Shown here: positions 26,148-35,881 of the stretch, one piece after another
How positions within the stretch are numbered: position 1 is the first letter of the stretch
Layout of the letters: every line of letters starts with the position of its first letter
DNA from: Flagellimonas profundi
GTDB taxonomy: Bacteria; Bacteroidota; Bacteroidia; Flavobacteriales; Flavobacteriaceae
Reading direction: 5' to 3'
Assembly: GCF_017313275.1 (NCBI RefSeq)
Contig: NZ_JAFLNM010000003.1
Span: forward strand, 155,163 to 219,162
Length of the DNA: 64,000 nt
Position numbers and translations under genes: made by a program
The notes under the pieces: model-generated
The model's database searches: none
The model's input: only the letters and a program-made list of their open reading frames with translations
What the model was told of the DNA's origin: nothing

Positions 26148-27200
26148 TCAACTTGTTAATTCTACTGTGTAGACCGCCTTGGCACCCTTGTCCAAAAACG
26201 CCTTTTTTACCTTTTCCTCAATATCGTCCGTGATTATGGACACCATACAGCCACCACCACCCGAACCAATGATCTTTGTTCCTATCGCTCCAGCACTGCG
26301 CGCAGCATCCATCATCTCCACCATTTCAAAAGGTGTATTTTTAATTTCATTTTGAAGAATGGTCTGGTGTTGGTTCATTAAATCTCCCAAAACCTGGATA
26401 TCGGGATTAGCCTTTAACAACTCTTTTTTTGCTTCCAAGGTGATGTGATAGTTATAAATAGTAGCGTACCAGTACCCCTGAAGCTTCTTGGGCACCAGAT
26501 TGACATATTTTTCATAATCCTCCAAAGTGGCATGTTCCAGTTCAAACTCTGAATGAACACTTTTGACGGCCGCCGTAGCTTTTTGAGCATATACCCGGGC
26601 ATTCTTTAATACCTCCAAGGTTTTTTTGGGCACTCCAGACTCTGCCACCAGCAATTTTCCCAATTTGGCATTGAGGCGAGTACTTTCACCACTCTGGGTA
26701 TCAATATAGAGTAATCCTTTTTGGGCTATAGTATATTGATCCATTAAACCTCCAGGCTGATCAAAGAACAGTACTTCGGCCTCATACGCCCATCTCCCGA
26801 TTTGAAAGTCGCTTATTTCTTCCGACTTTCCTTGCGTAGCTACCAAAAAACGTATCCATGCCACAACTAGCGCAGAAGAACTGGAAAGTCCGGCATTTAC
26901 AGGAATGTTTCCCGATATTTCGATATCGTAACCCTGATCAAACTGAAAACCTTCTTTTTTTAAAACGGCCATCACGGACCTAAAATAATCATCGGCTTGA
27001 ACTTGCTTTAAATCATCGTCCAACGCAATGGATGTATTCGCTTTAAGGTCCAATAACTTTAAAAGATATATACTATCGGTATTTGGGCTTGCCTTTAAAT
27101 TGATGTAGCGATCAATGGTCCCGGCGATAACTGGCAATCCCAAATAATCCTGATGATCCCCGTAAAAACAGATTCGAGCGGGTACTTTTATTTCAATCAT
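26148..27200 (-). CDS. GHMP-family sugar kinase
   Basis: A 350-residue small-molecule kinase of the galactokinase type. The substrate signature is CFYGDHQDYLG, like the GEHTDY of GalK. The ATP-binding motif is PVNAGLSSSSALV, GGLMDQYT holds the catalytic Asp region, and GSGGGGCMV is the third motif. It therefore phosphorylates a hydroxyl of a sugar, probably at C1, but is not a typical GalK. Its start lies 14 nt after the GH109-like gene, and the nucleotidyltransferase follows. No galactose mutarotase or epimerase is nearby. Confidence 0.85.
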   Translation of the reverse strand: MIEIKVPARICFYGDHQDYLGLPVIAGTIDRYINLKASPNTDSIYLLKLLDLKANTSIALDDDLKQVQADDYFRSVMAVLKKEGFQFDQGYDIEISGNIPVNAGLSSSSALVVAWIRFLVATQGKSEEISDFQIGRWAYEAEVLFFDQPGGLMDQYTIAQKGLLYIDTQSGESTRLNAKLGKLLVAESGVPKKTLEVLKNARVYAQKATAAVKSVHSEFELEHATLEDYEKYVNLVPKKLQGYWYATIYNYHITLEAKKELLKANPDIQVLGDLMNQHQTILQNEIKNTPFEMVEMMDAARSAGAIGTKIIGSGGGGCMVSIITDDIEEKVKKAFLDKGAKAVYTVELTS

Positions 27201-27214
27201 TGGTTACAGTCTAC

Positions 27215-28603
27215 TTAATTTATAATTTGCAACGGCTCTGTATCCTTCCAATTGCCTCGTGTAAAATCGGGGAAGGGTTGTGGTGCCCCGCCGCTGGCCA
27301 CCGAACGTTCACTCAATGGGGAAACAGCACTCCATAGGCATCCTTCGTAAACATTCTGGTCCAAAGGCAATCCTTTTTGCAGGCATTCTACTATGCGGTA
27401 CACCATGATTCCGTCCATTCCTCCATGCCCACTTCCCTTAGCTGCTTCATTTAGCCGTTTATAGAGCGGGTGATCATATTTTTCGTATAATCTTTCGAGC
27501 TGCTCACCTTGTACCCAAGAGTGGTGATCTTCTGTAAGTCCTTCCACACCACCTTCTAAAGCTACGCGGGTCGGAAATCCAGCTAAAATACCTTTGGTTC
27601 CCTGCACTAAATTCAGTCGGGAATAGGGTCTAGGACTGGTTTCATCCCACTGCACCATAATGGTTTTTCCCATCGCGGTTTTGATGATGGATGTATTCAA
27701 ATCCCCACCCTTAAAATCGAGTTGATTCCATTTATGATCCGCTGGATAATTTTTTTCAGCATATAACTCGCGTCCTCTTGCCGGGGTCGAGAATGAAACC
27801 AAGCTACCAAAAGTATCATCTTGTCTTGCCAAGTTCATATATTGGGCAACAGGTCCCAAACCATGGGTCGGGTATAAATTCCCATTTCTTTTGGCATAGT
27901 GGTATGTTCTCCAAGAGCCTGTACCCCTTTCTTGCTCTTCCATTTGCCAACGCAATTCGTGGATATAGGCAGCTTCGCCATGCAAGATCTCTCCAATTAC
28001 CCCTTGTCGGCACATATTAAGGAACATCAGTTCATCTCGGCTGTAGTTAACGTTCTCCAACATCATACAATGCTTTTGGGTGCGTTCACTGGTATCCACT
28101 ATGTCCCACATATCCTGAATGGTGGTAGCTATAGGGACCTCAACAAAGGCATGGGCCCCATTTTCCATGGCCCCAATGGCCATTGGTGCATGATTGGCCC
28201 AATTGGTAGCGATAAACACCACATCGGGGTTTACTTCTTTAAGCATGGTTCGCCACTTATCTTCATCACCCCAGTATTGAGCTATATTTTTATGTCGATT
28301 TGCTCCTGCGGCATCCTTTACCCATTGCGTCTTTTCTTTTACCAAATCCTCATAAAGATCACAGATAGCGACTACCTCAGTTCCTTCCAGAGCGGCAAAA
28401 AACTTGGCATGCGTTCCCCCTCTGGCTCCTACTCCAATAAAAGCAGCACGAACGTTTTCCAATTTAGGTGCAGCAAATCCACCCATATAGGTTGAAGAAA
28501 GAGGTCTCTCGAAATTGGCTTTTAAATAAGTTGGGGCTATCGAAACTGCGGCAGCGGTTAACGAAGTTTTTTGGATAAAACTTCTTCTATCGAGGTTTTT
28601 CAT
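27215..28603 (-). CDS. TAT-exported Gfo/Idh/MocA oxidoreductase, GH109-like
   Basis: A 462-residue protein. A twin-arginine signal (NLDRRSFIQKTSLTAAAVSIAP) starts at the ATG 28603. It is followed by an NAD-binding Rossmann domain (FIGVGARGGTHA) and the motif EVPIATT. The C-terminal domain has YPTHGLGPVAQYMN and GHGGMDG, which are typical of GH109, the NAD-dependent alpha-N-acetylgalactosaminidases. Export as a folded cofactor-bearing protein fits the TAT signal, and a tatA gene occurs at 57824. The specific glycan is not known. It leads the kinase/nucleotidyltransferase genes by 14 nt. Confidence 0.85.
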   Translation of the reverse strand: MKNLDRRSFIQKTSLTAAAVSIAPTYLKANFERPLSSTYMGGFAAPKLENVRAAFIGVGARGGTHAKFFAALEGTEVVAICDLYEDLVKEKTQWVKDAAGANRHKNIAQYWGDEDKWRTMLKEVNPDVVFIATNWANHAPMAIGAMENGAHAFVEVPIATTIQDMWDIVDTSERTQKHCMMLENVNYSRDELMFLNMCRQGVIGEILHGEAAYIHELRWQMEEQERGTGSWRTYHYAKRNGNLYPTHGLGPVAQYMNLARQDDTFGSLVSFSTPARGRELYAEKNYPADHKWNQLDFKGGDLNTSIIKTAMGKTIMVQWDETSPRPYSRLNLVQGTKGILAGFPTRVALEGGVEGLTEDHHSWVQGEQLERLYEKYDHPLYKRLNEAAKGSGHGGMDGIMVYRIVECLQKGLPLDQNVYEGCLWSAVSPLSERSVASGGAPQPFPDFTRGNWKDTEPLQIIN

Positions 28604-28656
28604 TGGTCCTAAAGTCAATTGGTTATTATGCCTTCCAAAGTATGAAAAATAAAAAG

Positions 28657-28680
28657 AAAAGGGAAGCTTGCTTCCCTTTT
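28657..28680 (-). terminator. Intrinsic terminator after valS
   Basis: A perfect 11-bp stem AAAAGGGAAGC / GCTTCCCTTTT with a TT loop, with a T-run in the minus direction. It lies 28 nt after the valS stop. Confidence 0.75.
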
Positions 28681-28708
28681 CAAAATCAATAAACTATGTA
28701 TTTTTCGG

Positions 28709-31333
28709 TTATTGCAAACTTGCCAAACTCTTCTCCAAAGTTTCAATCTTGGCTTCGGCATCGGCAGCTTTTTTACGTTCCATGGCCACTACCTTTTCCG
28801 GTGCATTGTTCACAAAACGCTCGTTGCTCAACTTCTTTTCCACCGATTTTAAAAATCCTTTGGTATAATTGAGCTCTTCCGTAATCTTGGCGATTTCAGC
28901 TTCAACGTCAATGGCGCCACTTATCGGAATAAAGTATTCGTTACTCTTTACCCTAAATGTGAGTGCTCCCTCCAAACTGGCATCAACCGCCTCCATTTTT
29001 GATAGGTTTCCTAATTTTAGGATAATGGTGTCCATCTGCGAACCTATGCCCTCTGCATTTAACATGAAGAGTTCCAACGCATCCTTTTGAGGGATGTTCT
29101 TTTCCTTTCTGACAGTACGAATCCCTGAAATTACCTCAGAAGCAAATTCAAAATCTGCAATCAAGGTCGAGTCCACTTCCTTTGTATCGGGCCACTGGGC
29201 AACGATCAAAGCATCCTCTGGGGTACGCTCGGCTATATGCTGCCAAACTTCCTCCGTTAAGAACGGCATAAATGGATGCAACAACTTCAAGTTTTCTTCA
29301 AAAAGTCCCAAAACCTCACTATACGTTTTTTTGTCTATGGGCTTTTGATATTCTGGTTTTACAATCTCCAACAACCAAGAACAAAAATCATCCCATACCA
29401 ATTTATAGGTAGCCATCAGGGCATCGGAAATACGGTATTTGGAGAAATGGTCCTCAATCTCCACCAAAGTTTGATTGAACTTGGCCTTGTACCACTCAAT
29501 TCCCTTTTGTGCCGCTTCAGGCTGCGGAATATCAGCTACTTCCCATCCTTTTACCAATCGGAAGGCATTCCAAATTTTATTGGCAAAGTTGGCCCCTTGC
29601 TGACAAAGAGCTTCATCAAACAACAAATCGTTACCGGCCGCGGAACTCAATAATAGTCCTACACGAACCCCATCGGCACCAAAATCGGATATAAGTTTTA
29701 GCGCATCGGGCGAATTACCCAAAGATTTTGACATTTTTCTACGCTGTGCATCTCGAACCAAGCCGGTCAAGTACACATTTTCAAAAGGTCGTTTACCTCT
29801 ATACTCATAACCAGCCATAATCATTCTGGCCACCCAGAAAAATAGGATGTCCGGTCCAGTTACCAAGTCACTGGTCGGGTAATAATAGTTGATTTCCTCA
29901 TTTTCCGGTTCCAAGATGCCACCAAAAACACTCATGGGCCACAACCAAGATGAGAACCAGGTATCCAATACATCGGCATCTTGACGCAAATCGGACAATT
30001 GGATATTTGGGTTCTTGGTCTTTGCCAGTTCCAATGCTTCTTCTGGAGTCTCGGCAACAACAAAATCCTCTTTACCATCACCATAATAGTAGGCAGGAAT
30101 TTGTTGTCCCCACCACAACTGGCGAGAAATGTTCCAATCACGGATGTTTTCCATCCAATGGCGATAGGTATTCTCGAATTTAGAAGGGTACAGCTTTATA
30201 TCCTTGGTTTCCAAAACTCCTTCAATAGCAGGTTTCGCCAGGTTTTCCATTTTTAGGAACCATTGGTCGGATAATCTCGGTTCAATCACCGCTTTTGTCC
30301 TTTCAGAGGTGCCCACTTTGTTCGTATGCTGTTCCGTCTTTACCAGATATCCTTTCTCTTGAAGCTCTTTCGAGATTTCTTTGCGAACCACAAAACGGTC
30401 CTTCCCTTCATAGTGAAGGCCAAAAGAGTTCAAGGTGGCGTCTTCGTTAAAAATATCGACCACCTCCAGGTTGTGTTTATCTCCAAGATTTTTATCGTTC
30501 TCGTCGTGAGCAGGTGTAACTTTTAGGCATCCTGTACCAAACTCAACATCTACATATTCATCCTCAATAATAGGAATTACCCTATCGCAAATGGGTACAA
30601 TGGCCTTTTTGCCGCGTAAATGACGGTATCTTTCGTCATTGGGATTGATACAAATAGCGGTATCCCCCAAAATGGTCTCTGGACGGGTGGTGGCAATGGT
30701 CACTTTTTCATCGGAACCTTCAATCGCATAGGACAAGTAATACAACTTACCTTGGCGTTCTTCATATATCACCTCTTCATCAGAAAGAGTGGTCTTGGCC
30801 TCAGGGTCCCAGTTCACCATTCGGTATCCTCTGTATATCAAACCTTTATTGTATAAATCAACAAAAACCTTAATTACCGAGGCAGACATATCGTCGTCCA
30901 TGGTGAACTTGGTGCGATCCCAGTCACAAGAACAGCCAAGTTTCTTCAATTGCTGTAAAATGACACCCCCATATTCGTTGGTCCAATCCCAAGCGTGCTT
31001 TAGAAATTCATCACGCGATAATTTTGACTTGTCTATACCATCCGCTTTTAGCTTGGCCACAACTTTAGCCTCCGTGGCAATGGAAGCATGATCCATTCCT
31101 GGCACCCAACAGGCATTTTTCCCCAAGAGTCTGGCTCTTCGGATAAGAACATCTTGAATGGTATTGTTTAGCATATGGCCCATATGGAGCACCCCCGTGA
31201 CGTTTGGAGGGGGTATTACTATGGTGTATGGCTCCCTTTCATCTGGTTTGGAACTAAAGTAATCATGCTCGGACCAGTAGGCATACCAATGCTCTTCGAC
31301 CCTTTTTGGGTCATATTTTGATGGAATTTCCAT
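28709..31333 (-). CDS. valS: Valine--tRNA ligase
   Basis: The class I aminoacyl-tRNA synthetase charges tRNA-Val. The HIGH-type motif is in [15 protein letters not shown] (about 38-52), and the KMSKS motif is [13 protein letters not shown] (about 533). The CP1 editing domain lies between ([12 protein letters not shown]), and the C-terminal coiled coil (residues about 805-874) is the ValS hallmark. At 874 residues it is complete. It appears to be a single-gene unit ending at the hairpin described above. Confidence 0.98.
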   Translation of the reverse strand: MEIPSKYDPKRVEEHWYAYWSEHDYFSSKPDEREPYTIVIPPPNVTGVLHMGHMLNNTIQDVLIRRARLLGKNACWVPGMDHASIATEAKVVAKLKADGIDKSKLSRDEFLKHAWDWTNEYGGVILQQLKKLGCSCDWDRTKFTMDDDMSASVIKVFVDLYNKGLIYRGYRMVNWDPEAKTTLSDEEVIYEERQGKLYYLSYAIEGSDEKVTIATTRPETILGDTAICINPNDERYRHLRGKKAIVPICDRVIPIIEDEYVDVEFGTGCLKVTPAHDENDKNLGDKHNLEVVDIFNEDATLNSFGLHYEGKDRFVVRKEISKELQEKGYLVKTEQHTNKVGTSERTKAVIEPRLSDQWFLKMENLAKPAIEGVLETKDIKLYPSKFENTYRHWMENIRDWNISRQLWWGQQIPAYYYGDGKEDFVVAETPEEALELAKTKNPNIQLSDLRQDADVLDTWFSSWLWPMSVFGGILEPENEEINYYYPTSDLVTGPDILFFWVARMIMAGYEYRGKRPFENVYLTGLVRDAQRRKMSKSLGNSPDALKLISDFGADGVRVGLLLSSAAGNDLLFDEALCQQGANFANKIWNAFRLVKGWEVADIPQPEAAQKGIEWYKAKFNQTLVEIEDHFSKYRISDALMATYKLVWDDFCSWLLEIVKPEYQKPIDKKTYSEVLGLFEENLKLLHPFMPFLTEEVWQHIAERTPEDALIVAQWPDTKEVDSTLIADFEFASEVISGIRTVRKEKNIPQKDALELFMLNAEGIGSQMDTIILKLGNLSKMEAVDASLEGALTFRVKSNEYFIPISGAIDVEAEIAKITEELNYTKGFLKSVEKKLSNERFVNNAPEKVVAMERKKAADAEAKIETLEKSLASLQ

Positions 31334-31478
31334 TTTTCGGTACAGTTTTTGTTTAATTGGACTGTGATTGGTTTTTTGAAGGGAAAGCTAAATGTTAATT
31401 TTACGCTATTCTTCGGATTAGAGCCAATCCAGAAATACGAAACAAAAATAAGTAACGTTATCCTATAACAAAAGAATT

Positions 31479-31509
31479 TTGGATGCAGGTATCAAAACAT
31501 CTACATTTG
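31479..31509 (+). promoter_or_regulatory. Consensus Bacteroidetes promoter for the DUF1573 gene
   Basis: TTG at 31479-31481, a 20-nt spacer and TACATTTG at 31502-31509 fit the consensus exactly, 21 nt before the ATG at 31531. It lies over the first 27 nt of the longer open frame and so supports the downstream start. Confidence 0.7.
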
Positions 31510-31530
31510 AAGTTCACCCAAAAACCAAAA

Positions 31531-31917
31531 ATGATGAAAAAAACTGTACTCATGCTGTTTGTAGGGCTTTTATCCTTAGGGGTATATGCTCAAGAGACTG
31601 CTAAAATCGAATTTAAGAGCGAGACCATTGATTACGGAGAAATCGAAAGAGGTAGTGATGGTGTTCGTGTTTTTGAGTTTACCAACACAGGAAATGTTCC
31701 TTTAGTGATCAGTAATGTTAGGTCCAGCTGCGGATGTACAATTCCCAAAAAGCCAGAAGAACCTATCATGCCTGGTAAAACAGGTCAAATCGAAGTAAAA
31801 TATGACACCAACAGAGTTGGCCCAATAAGAAAGGCAATTACTGTTACATCGAATGCAGATACTCCTACGAAAGTTCTTAAAATAAAAGGAACCGTAAAAA
31901 ATCCCGGAGCGAAGTAA
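31531..31917 (+). CDS. DUF1573 domain protein, exported
   Basis: The 128-residue protein has a Sec signal (MMKKTVLMLFVGLLSLGVYAQ) starting at the ATG pair 31531/31534. The remaining 105 residues are one DUF1573 domain with the signature IDYGEIERGSDGVRVFEFTNTG ... SCGCTIP and a C-terminal immunoglobulin-like beta sandwich (ITVTSNADTPTKVLKIKG). The paired cysteines in SSCGC are kept. DUF1573 is widespread in Bacteroidetes surface and periplasmic proteins, and its exact function is unknown. A promoter precedes it and a terminator follows, so it is monocistronic. Confidence 0.88.
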   Translation: MMKKTVLMLFVGLLSLGVYAQETAKIEFKSETIDYGEIERGSDGVRVFEFTNTGNVPLVISNVRSSCGCTIPKKPEEPIMPGKTGQIEVKYDTNRVGPIRKAITVTSNADTPTKVLKIKGTVKNPGAK

Positions 31918-31940
31918 GCGAAAAATAATATATATATTTA

Positions 31941-31976
31941 AAAGCCCCGCAACCATTTACTTGCGGGGCTTTTTAT
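31941..31976. terminator. Bidirectional intrinsic terminator
   Basis: The 12-bp stem AAAGCCCCGCAA / TTGCGGGGCTTT has an 8-nt loop and T-runs in both directions. It separates the DUF1573 gene from the convergent aspartyl protease. The AGCCCCG core resembles the terminator at 4604. Confidence 0.85.
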
Positions 31977-31979
31977 ATG

Positions 31980-33326
31980 TTAATCGTCGTCGAACATCTT
32001 CTTGAGCACAAAGGTGAACAACAAATCAGTATTATACCTTTCTATAAGAACCCTAATTCGTTTGCCTTCTTTCTCATTGAGCATTTTCAGAATTTCCTGA
32101 AGCTTATATTTGTGGACCTTTCTGCCATTAACGGCCAAAATAACATCACCTTCCTGCAGACCAGCTTCTTCAGCGGGACTGCCCGCACGAATACCGGAAA
32201 CCACGATTTCCGGGACCAGACTTAACCGGGTTTTATTTTCCAATAAAATCTGAACGTTACCAAAAGTATCGCTGCCATCTTCTTCTTTTACGATACCGTT
32301 GACATCCGCAATACTTTCCGCTATATAGCGCAAGCCATTATGCTGCAGGTCTATACCTGCCAAATTGTAATGAAAAGGGTCTTTGAAGTTTCCATTCTTT
32401 TTTAACGTCACCAATCCCCGGGCATAATCGAATACCATATTAAAACGCTTGAGTACTTCTCCCCCAAGGCTTCCATTCCGGTCTCCCAAACTATCCATAC
32501 CCTGAAAAGACTCTCGATAAGGAAAAGCTACTTTAGCTTCGTCCAATTCAAAACCACCGATTCGAACTCCATTGATTTTACTGCGTTTTCCAAAGATATC
32601 CCCACTCAATCCCCTGCCTAAATGGTCTTCATAGTTCTTTTCTGGTATTGCCAATCCTTTATCCGGCTCCGGAAAAAGCCACAAGGCATCACTACTTCCT
32701 GTATCCACCAACAATTTCACGCTCACATTTGCCGTGTCCTTCATTAAAACCGTTCCTTCCACATAAGCTTTTCTTTTTTCTATGGTAAGAGGAATGGTCT
32801 GTGTTTTTCTTCGATCCCTGTACTTATAATGTTCAGGATTGTGCAATTTCAATTTTCGAGAAGAATAATTCACCTCAACAACAAAATCCCTGAACAGGTC
32901 ATATCCCATAATTCCATGTACAGGAATTCCCAAGGATGTTGAAAAATTGATTTCCCTGTCCAGAACCACATAAAGATCTTGCGAAAAGTTTTTGGCTTTT
33001 CCCAGTTTAAAGGCATTACCCTTAGAGCTTAATGCTTTCATAGGCTCTCCCCCACCAAGGCCTCGAATGGTAACCTCGGATACATTATTGATTGGAATTG
33101 AGTCCGATTCGGATAGATTGAAAAGAATAGGTTTACTTACCCCGGAATCCAAAATAAAGGTGAGTTCCGTGCCATTGATCTCAACAGGAATGATGATCAG
33201 GTTATTGATCAGTTCAAATTTTATCTTTTGGAATTTTTCAGCTTTGGGCAATTGATACCCTTGTGCCATCACAAAAAATGGCATCAATAAAAGAAGTGTG
33301 AAAAAGATGATATTTTTTCTCAACAT
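31980..33326 (-). CDS. Exported retropepsin-like aspartyl protease with PDZ domain
   Basis: A 448-residue protein with signal peptide (LRKNIIFFTLLLLMPFFVMAQ) and start at the ATG 33326. It has two aspartyl-protease-like halves: LDSG (about 60) and VDTGSS (about 210), each with surrounding beta strands. A C-terminal PDZ domain (about 345-430) contains AGSPAEEAGLQEGDVILAVNGRKV. A fold with two active-site halves in one chain is typical of the flavobacterial 'aspartyl protease family' proteins. The target is unknown; the periplasm is likely. It is convergent with the DUF1573 gene. Confidence 0.85.
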   Translation of the reverse strand: MLRKNIIFFTLLLLMPFFVMAQGYQLPKAEKFQKIKFELINNLIIIPVEINGTELTFILDSGVSKPILFNLSESDSIPINNVSEVTIRGLGGGEPMKALSSKGNAFKLGKAKNFSQDLYVVLDREINFSTSLGIPVHGIMGYDLFRDFVVEVNYSSRKLKLHNPEHYKYRDRRKTQTIPLTIEKRKAYVEGTVLMKDTANVSVKLLVDTGSSDALWLFPEPDKGLAIPEKNYEDHLGRGLSGDIFGKRSKINGVRIGGFELDEAKVAFPYRESFQGMDSLGDRNGSLGGEVLKRFNMVFDYARGLVTLKKNGNFKDPFHYNLAGIDLQHNGLRYIAESIADVNGIVKEEDGSDTFGNVQILLENKTRLSLVPEIVVSGIRAGSPAEEAGLQEGDVILAVNGRKVHKYKLQEILKMLNEKEGKRIRVLIERYNTDLLFTFVLKKMFDDD

Positions 33327-33427
33327 ACTTAATTTCAACGTATCATACCTATTAAATATACAAATTAAGCTGCAAACCTGATATTAATTTAACATTTCGA
33401 TAAGCAAGTAATTATTCTTTAAAGTTG

Positions 33428-33458
33428 TTGTTTTCGATAGTTGGTTTTCTCATTTTTG
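33428..33458 (+). promoter_or_regulatory. Bacteroidetes-type promoter for the aminotransferase-murB pair
   Basis: TTG at 33428-33430, a 20-nt spacer and CATTTTTG at 33451-33458 (one mismatch to TAnnTTTG) lie 15 nt before the ATG at 33474. Confidence 0.6.
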
Positions 33459-33473
33459 CCAAAACTTTAGCAC

Positions 33474-34667
33474 ATGCCAAGTATCTCAAAAAAAGGGACG
33501 CAAATGCCCGCTTCGCCCATTCGCAAATTGGTACCTTATGCAGAAGCTGCCAAAAAACGAGGAACCCATGTAATCCATCTTAATATTGGACAGCCTGACA
33601 TTAAAACTCCGAAAGTAGCGCTAGATGCTGTAAGGAATCACAATATTGAAGTGCTTGAGTATAGCATGACCCAAGGTTCTGAACAGTATCGCCAAAAAAT
33701 AGCGGCCTATTACGCCAAACAAGAGATTTTTGTTGACGCCGAAGATATTATTGTAACTACGGGGGGTTCCGAAGCACTGTCGTTTACCATGGGAACCATT
33801 ATGGACAATGATGATGAAATTATCATTCCGGAGCCATTTTATGCCAATTATAATGGATTTGCCACCGCTGCAGGGGTTAAAGTAAAACCTATTGCATCGT
33901 CTATAGAAAATAATTTTGCCCTTCCTCCTATTTCCAAGTTTGAAGAACTTATCACTCCTAAAACAAAAGCCATCCTAATTTGCAATCCTGGAAACCCAAC
34001 TGGATATCTATACAGTAAGGAAGAAATACATCAATTGGCCGAGTTGGTGAAAAAACATAATCTTTTCCTTGTTGCTGATGAAGTTTACCGAGAATTCACT
34101 TATGACGGCAGGGAACATTATTCCATTTTACAAGTGGAAGGATTGGAAGAGCATGCCATTGTGGTCGACTCTGTTTCCAAGCGCTATAGCATGTGTGGGG
34201 CAAGAATCGGTTGTCTAATCTCCAAAAACACTGAGGTGATCGGAACTGCAATGAAATTTGCACAAGCACGATTATCTCCACCAACTTTTGCTCAAATTGC
34301 GAGCGAGGCCGCCTTGGAAACTCCCCAAGAATATTTTGATGACGTAATCGAGGAATATGTTTCCAGAAGAAACCTCTTAATTACCGAACTCAACAAGTTG
34401 GAAGGGGTCAAGGTTGCCACACCACAGGGTGCGTTTTACTGTGTTGCCGAACTACCTATAGAAGATGCCGACCACTTTGCACAATGGTTGTTGGAAAGTT
34501 TTGAGGTCGATGGAAAAACCGTGATGGTTGCTCCAGCAGCTGGCTTTTACGCAACACCGGGTCTTGGAAAAAATCAGATAAGAATTGCCTATGTGCTCGA
34601 AAAAGAGCAACTTGTAAAGGCTGTCCAAATTTTGGGAAAGGCCTTAACCGAGTATAACGCCCAGTGA
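33474..34667 (+). CDS. PLP-dependent class I/II aminotransferase
   Basis: The protein has 397 residues and the fold type I aminotransferase motifs: HLNIGQPDIKTP at the N-terminus, CNPGNPTGYLYSKEEI, VADEVYREFTYDG, and the PLP lysine in VVDSVSKRYSMCGARIG (about Lys 235). It resembles AspC/AlaT-type enzymes of Bacteroidetes; the substrate is not determined by sequence. The stop overlaps the murB start (GTGA) by 4 nt, so murB is coupled. Confidence 0.88.
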   Translation: MPSISKKGTQMPASPIRKLVPYAEAAKKRGTHVIHLNIGQPDIKTPKVALDAVRNHNIEVLEYSMTQGSEQYRQKIAAYYAKQEIFVDAEDIIVTTGGSEALSFTMGTIMDNDDEIIIPEPFYANYNGFATAAGVKVKPIASSIENNFALPPISKFEELITPKTKAILICNPGNPTGYLYSKEEIHQLAELVKKHNLFLVADEVYREFTYDGREHYSILQVEGLEEHAIVVDSVSKRYSMCGARIGCLISKNTEVIGTAMKFAQARLSPPTFAQIASEAALETPQEYFDDVIEEYVSRRNLLITELNKLEGVKVATPQGAFYCVAELPIEDADHFAQWLLESFEVDGKTVMVAPAAGFYATPGLGKNQIRIAYVLEKEQLVKAVQILGKALTEYNAQ

Positions 34668-35680
34668 ACATTCAGGAAAACATATCCTTAAAAAGCTACA
34701 ATACCTTTGGTATTGATGTTAAAGCACGGTTTTTTGTAGAAATAACCGGACTGGTTCAGCTTCAAAAAGCACTGGAACTCAAGGCATACCCAAAAAAATT
34801 CATCATCAGTGGTGGCAGCAATATGTTGCTGACCAAGGACATTGACGCACTGGTGATGCACATCCAACTTAAAGGCATTACCGTTGTTGAGGAAGATGAG
34901 GATACCGTTGAAGTAAAAGTGATGGCCGGCGAAAATTGGCACGAACTGGTGATGTGGAGTTTGGAGCAAGGATACGGTGGATTGGAAAATCTTTCGTTGA
35001 TTCCAGGTAATGTGGGCACGGCACCCATTCAAAACATTGGTGCCTATGGTGTTGAGCTCAAAGATGTCTTTGTTAGCTGTGCCGCCATGAATTTAAAAAC
35101 CAGGGAACTGGAAGGTTTTGACAACGAAGCCTGCGAATTTGGTTACAGGGATTCCATTTTCAAAAAGAAGGTGAAAGGAAAGTATATCATCACTTCAGTT
35201 GTTCTAAAACTGACCAAAAAAGACCATGTGCTGCACACGGGTTATGGTTCCATCGAAAATGAGCTGAAGAACAAAGGAATCGTTCATCCAACCATAAAAG
35301 ACATTTCCAATGCAGTAATTGATATTCGAAGAAGCAAATTGCCCGACCCCAAGGAAATTGGCAACAGCGGTAGTTTTTTTAAAAACCCCATCATTTCCAA
35401 AAAAACCTTTGATAAATTCATTAAAAAAAATCCCGACGCCCCTTTTTATGAGGTAGATGATAATCAATATAAAATACCTGCGGGGTGGCTCATAGAACAA
35501 TGCGGTTTTAAAGGCAAAAGGTTCGGTGATGCCGGAGTACACGAAAAGCAAGCATTGGTTTTGGTGAATTACGGGAATGCCACGGGCAAAGAAATTCTTT
35601 TCTTGGCCAAAAAGATTCAGGAGGAGGTACAAAAAAACTTCAAGATAAAAATCCAGCCAGAAGTAAACATAATAAAATAA
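34664..35680 (+). CDS. murB: UDP-N-acetylenolpyruvoylglucosamine reductase
   Basis: MurB reduces enolpyruvyl-UDP-GlcNAc to UDP-MurNAc in peptidoglycan synthesis. FAD is bound by KFIISGGSNMLLT and LENLSLIPGNVGTAPIQNIGAYG. The catalytic serine is in GSFFKNP (about 229), and a C-terminal PEVNII end matches type I MurB. At 338 residues it is normal. The start is GTG, embedded in the TGA stop of the aminotransferase. Confidence 0.95.
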   Translation: MNIQENISLKSYNTFGIDVKARFFVEITGLVQLQKALELKAYPKKFIISGGSNMLLTKDIDALVMHIQLKGITVVEEDEDTVEVKVMAGENWHELVMWSLEQGYGGLENLSLIPGNVGTAPIQNIGAYGVELKDVFVSCAAMNLKTRELEGFDNEACEFGYRDSIFKKKVKGKYIITSVVLKLTKKDHVLHTGYGSIENELKNKGIVHPTIKDISNAVIDIRRSKLPDPKEIGNSGSFFKNPIISKKTFDKFIKKNPDAPFYEVDDNQYKIPAGWLIEQCGFKGKRFGDAGVHEKQALVLVNYGNATGKEILFLAKKIQEEVQKNFKIKIQPEVNIIK

Positions 35681-35710
35681 CCCTCGCATTGAAACCAATA
35701 ACGAGGGTTA
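35678..35710 (+). terminator. Hairpin after murB, weak terminator
   Basis: The stem TAACCCTCG / CGAGGGTTA encloses a smaller CATTG/CAATA stem. No T-run follows, so its role is uncertain. Confidence 0.35.
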
Positions 35711-35805
35711 TACCAAACCAAACTAACCAAATTTATATATGTCATCAGGGCTGTAAAACCCTTTATTTATTGCTAATTAAGCTAAACAAAATGCTTTTTC
35801 TGTCT

Positions 35806-35813
35806 TAGCTTTG
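35806..35813 (+). promoter_or_regulatory. -7 box TAGCTTTG for the ECF sigma gene
   Basis: The box fits TAnnTTTG, 68 nt before the sigma ATG. No TTG lies at the normal distance. The rest of this 201-nt gap is AT-rich with only the hairpin described above. Confidence 0.35.
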
Positions 35814-35881
35814 TTTTATATACGAGATAAATCCTATTTTAGATTTTGGCCCCACAAAAAATTTTACCAAAAACACCATAA

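Noticed and set aside
27899..28495. 198-codon open frame on + strand
   Set aside because: Antisense to the GH109-like gene, with low-complexity translation.
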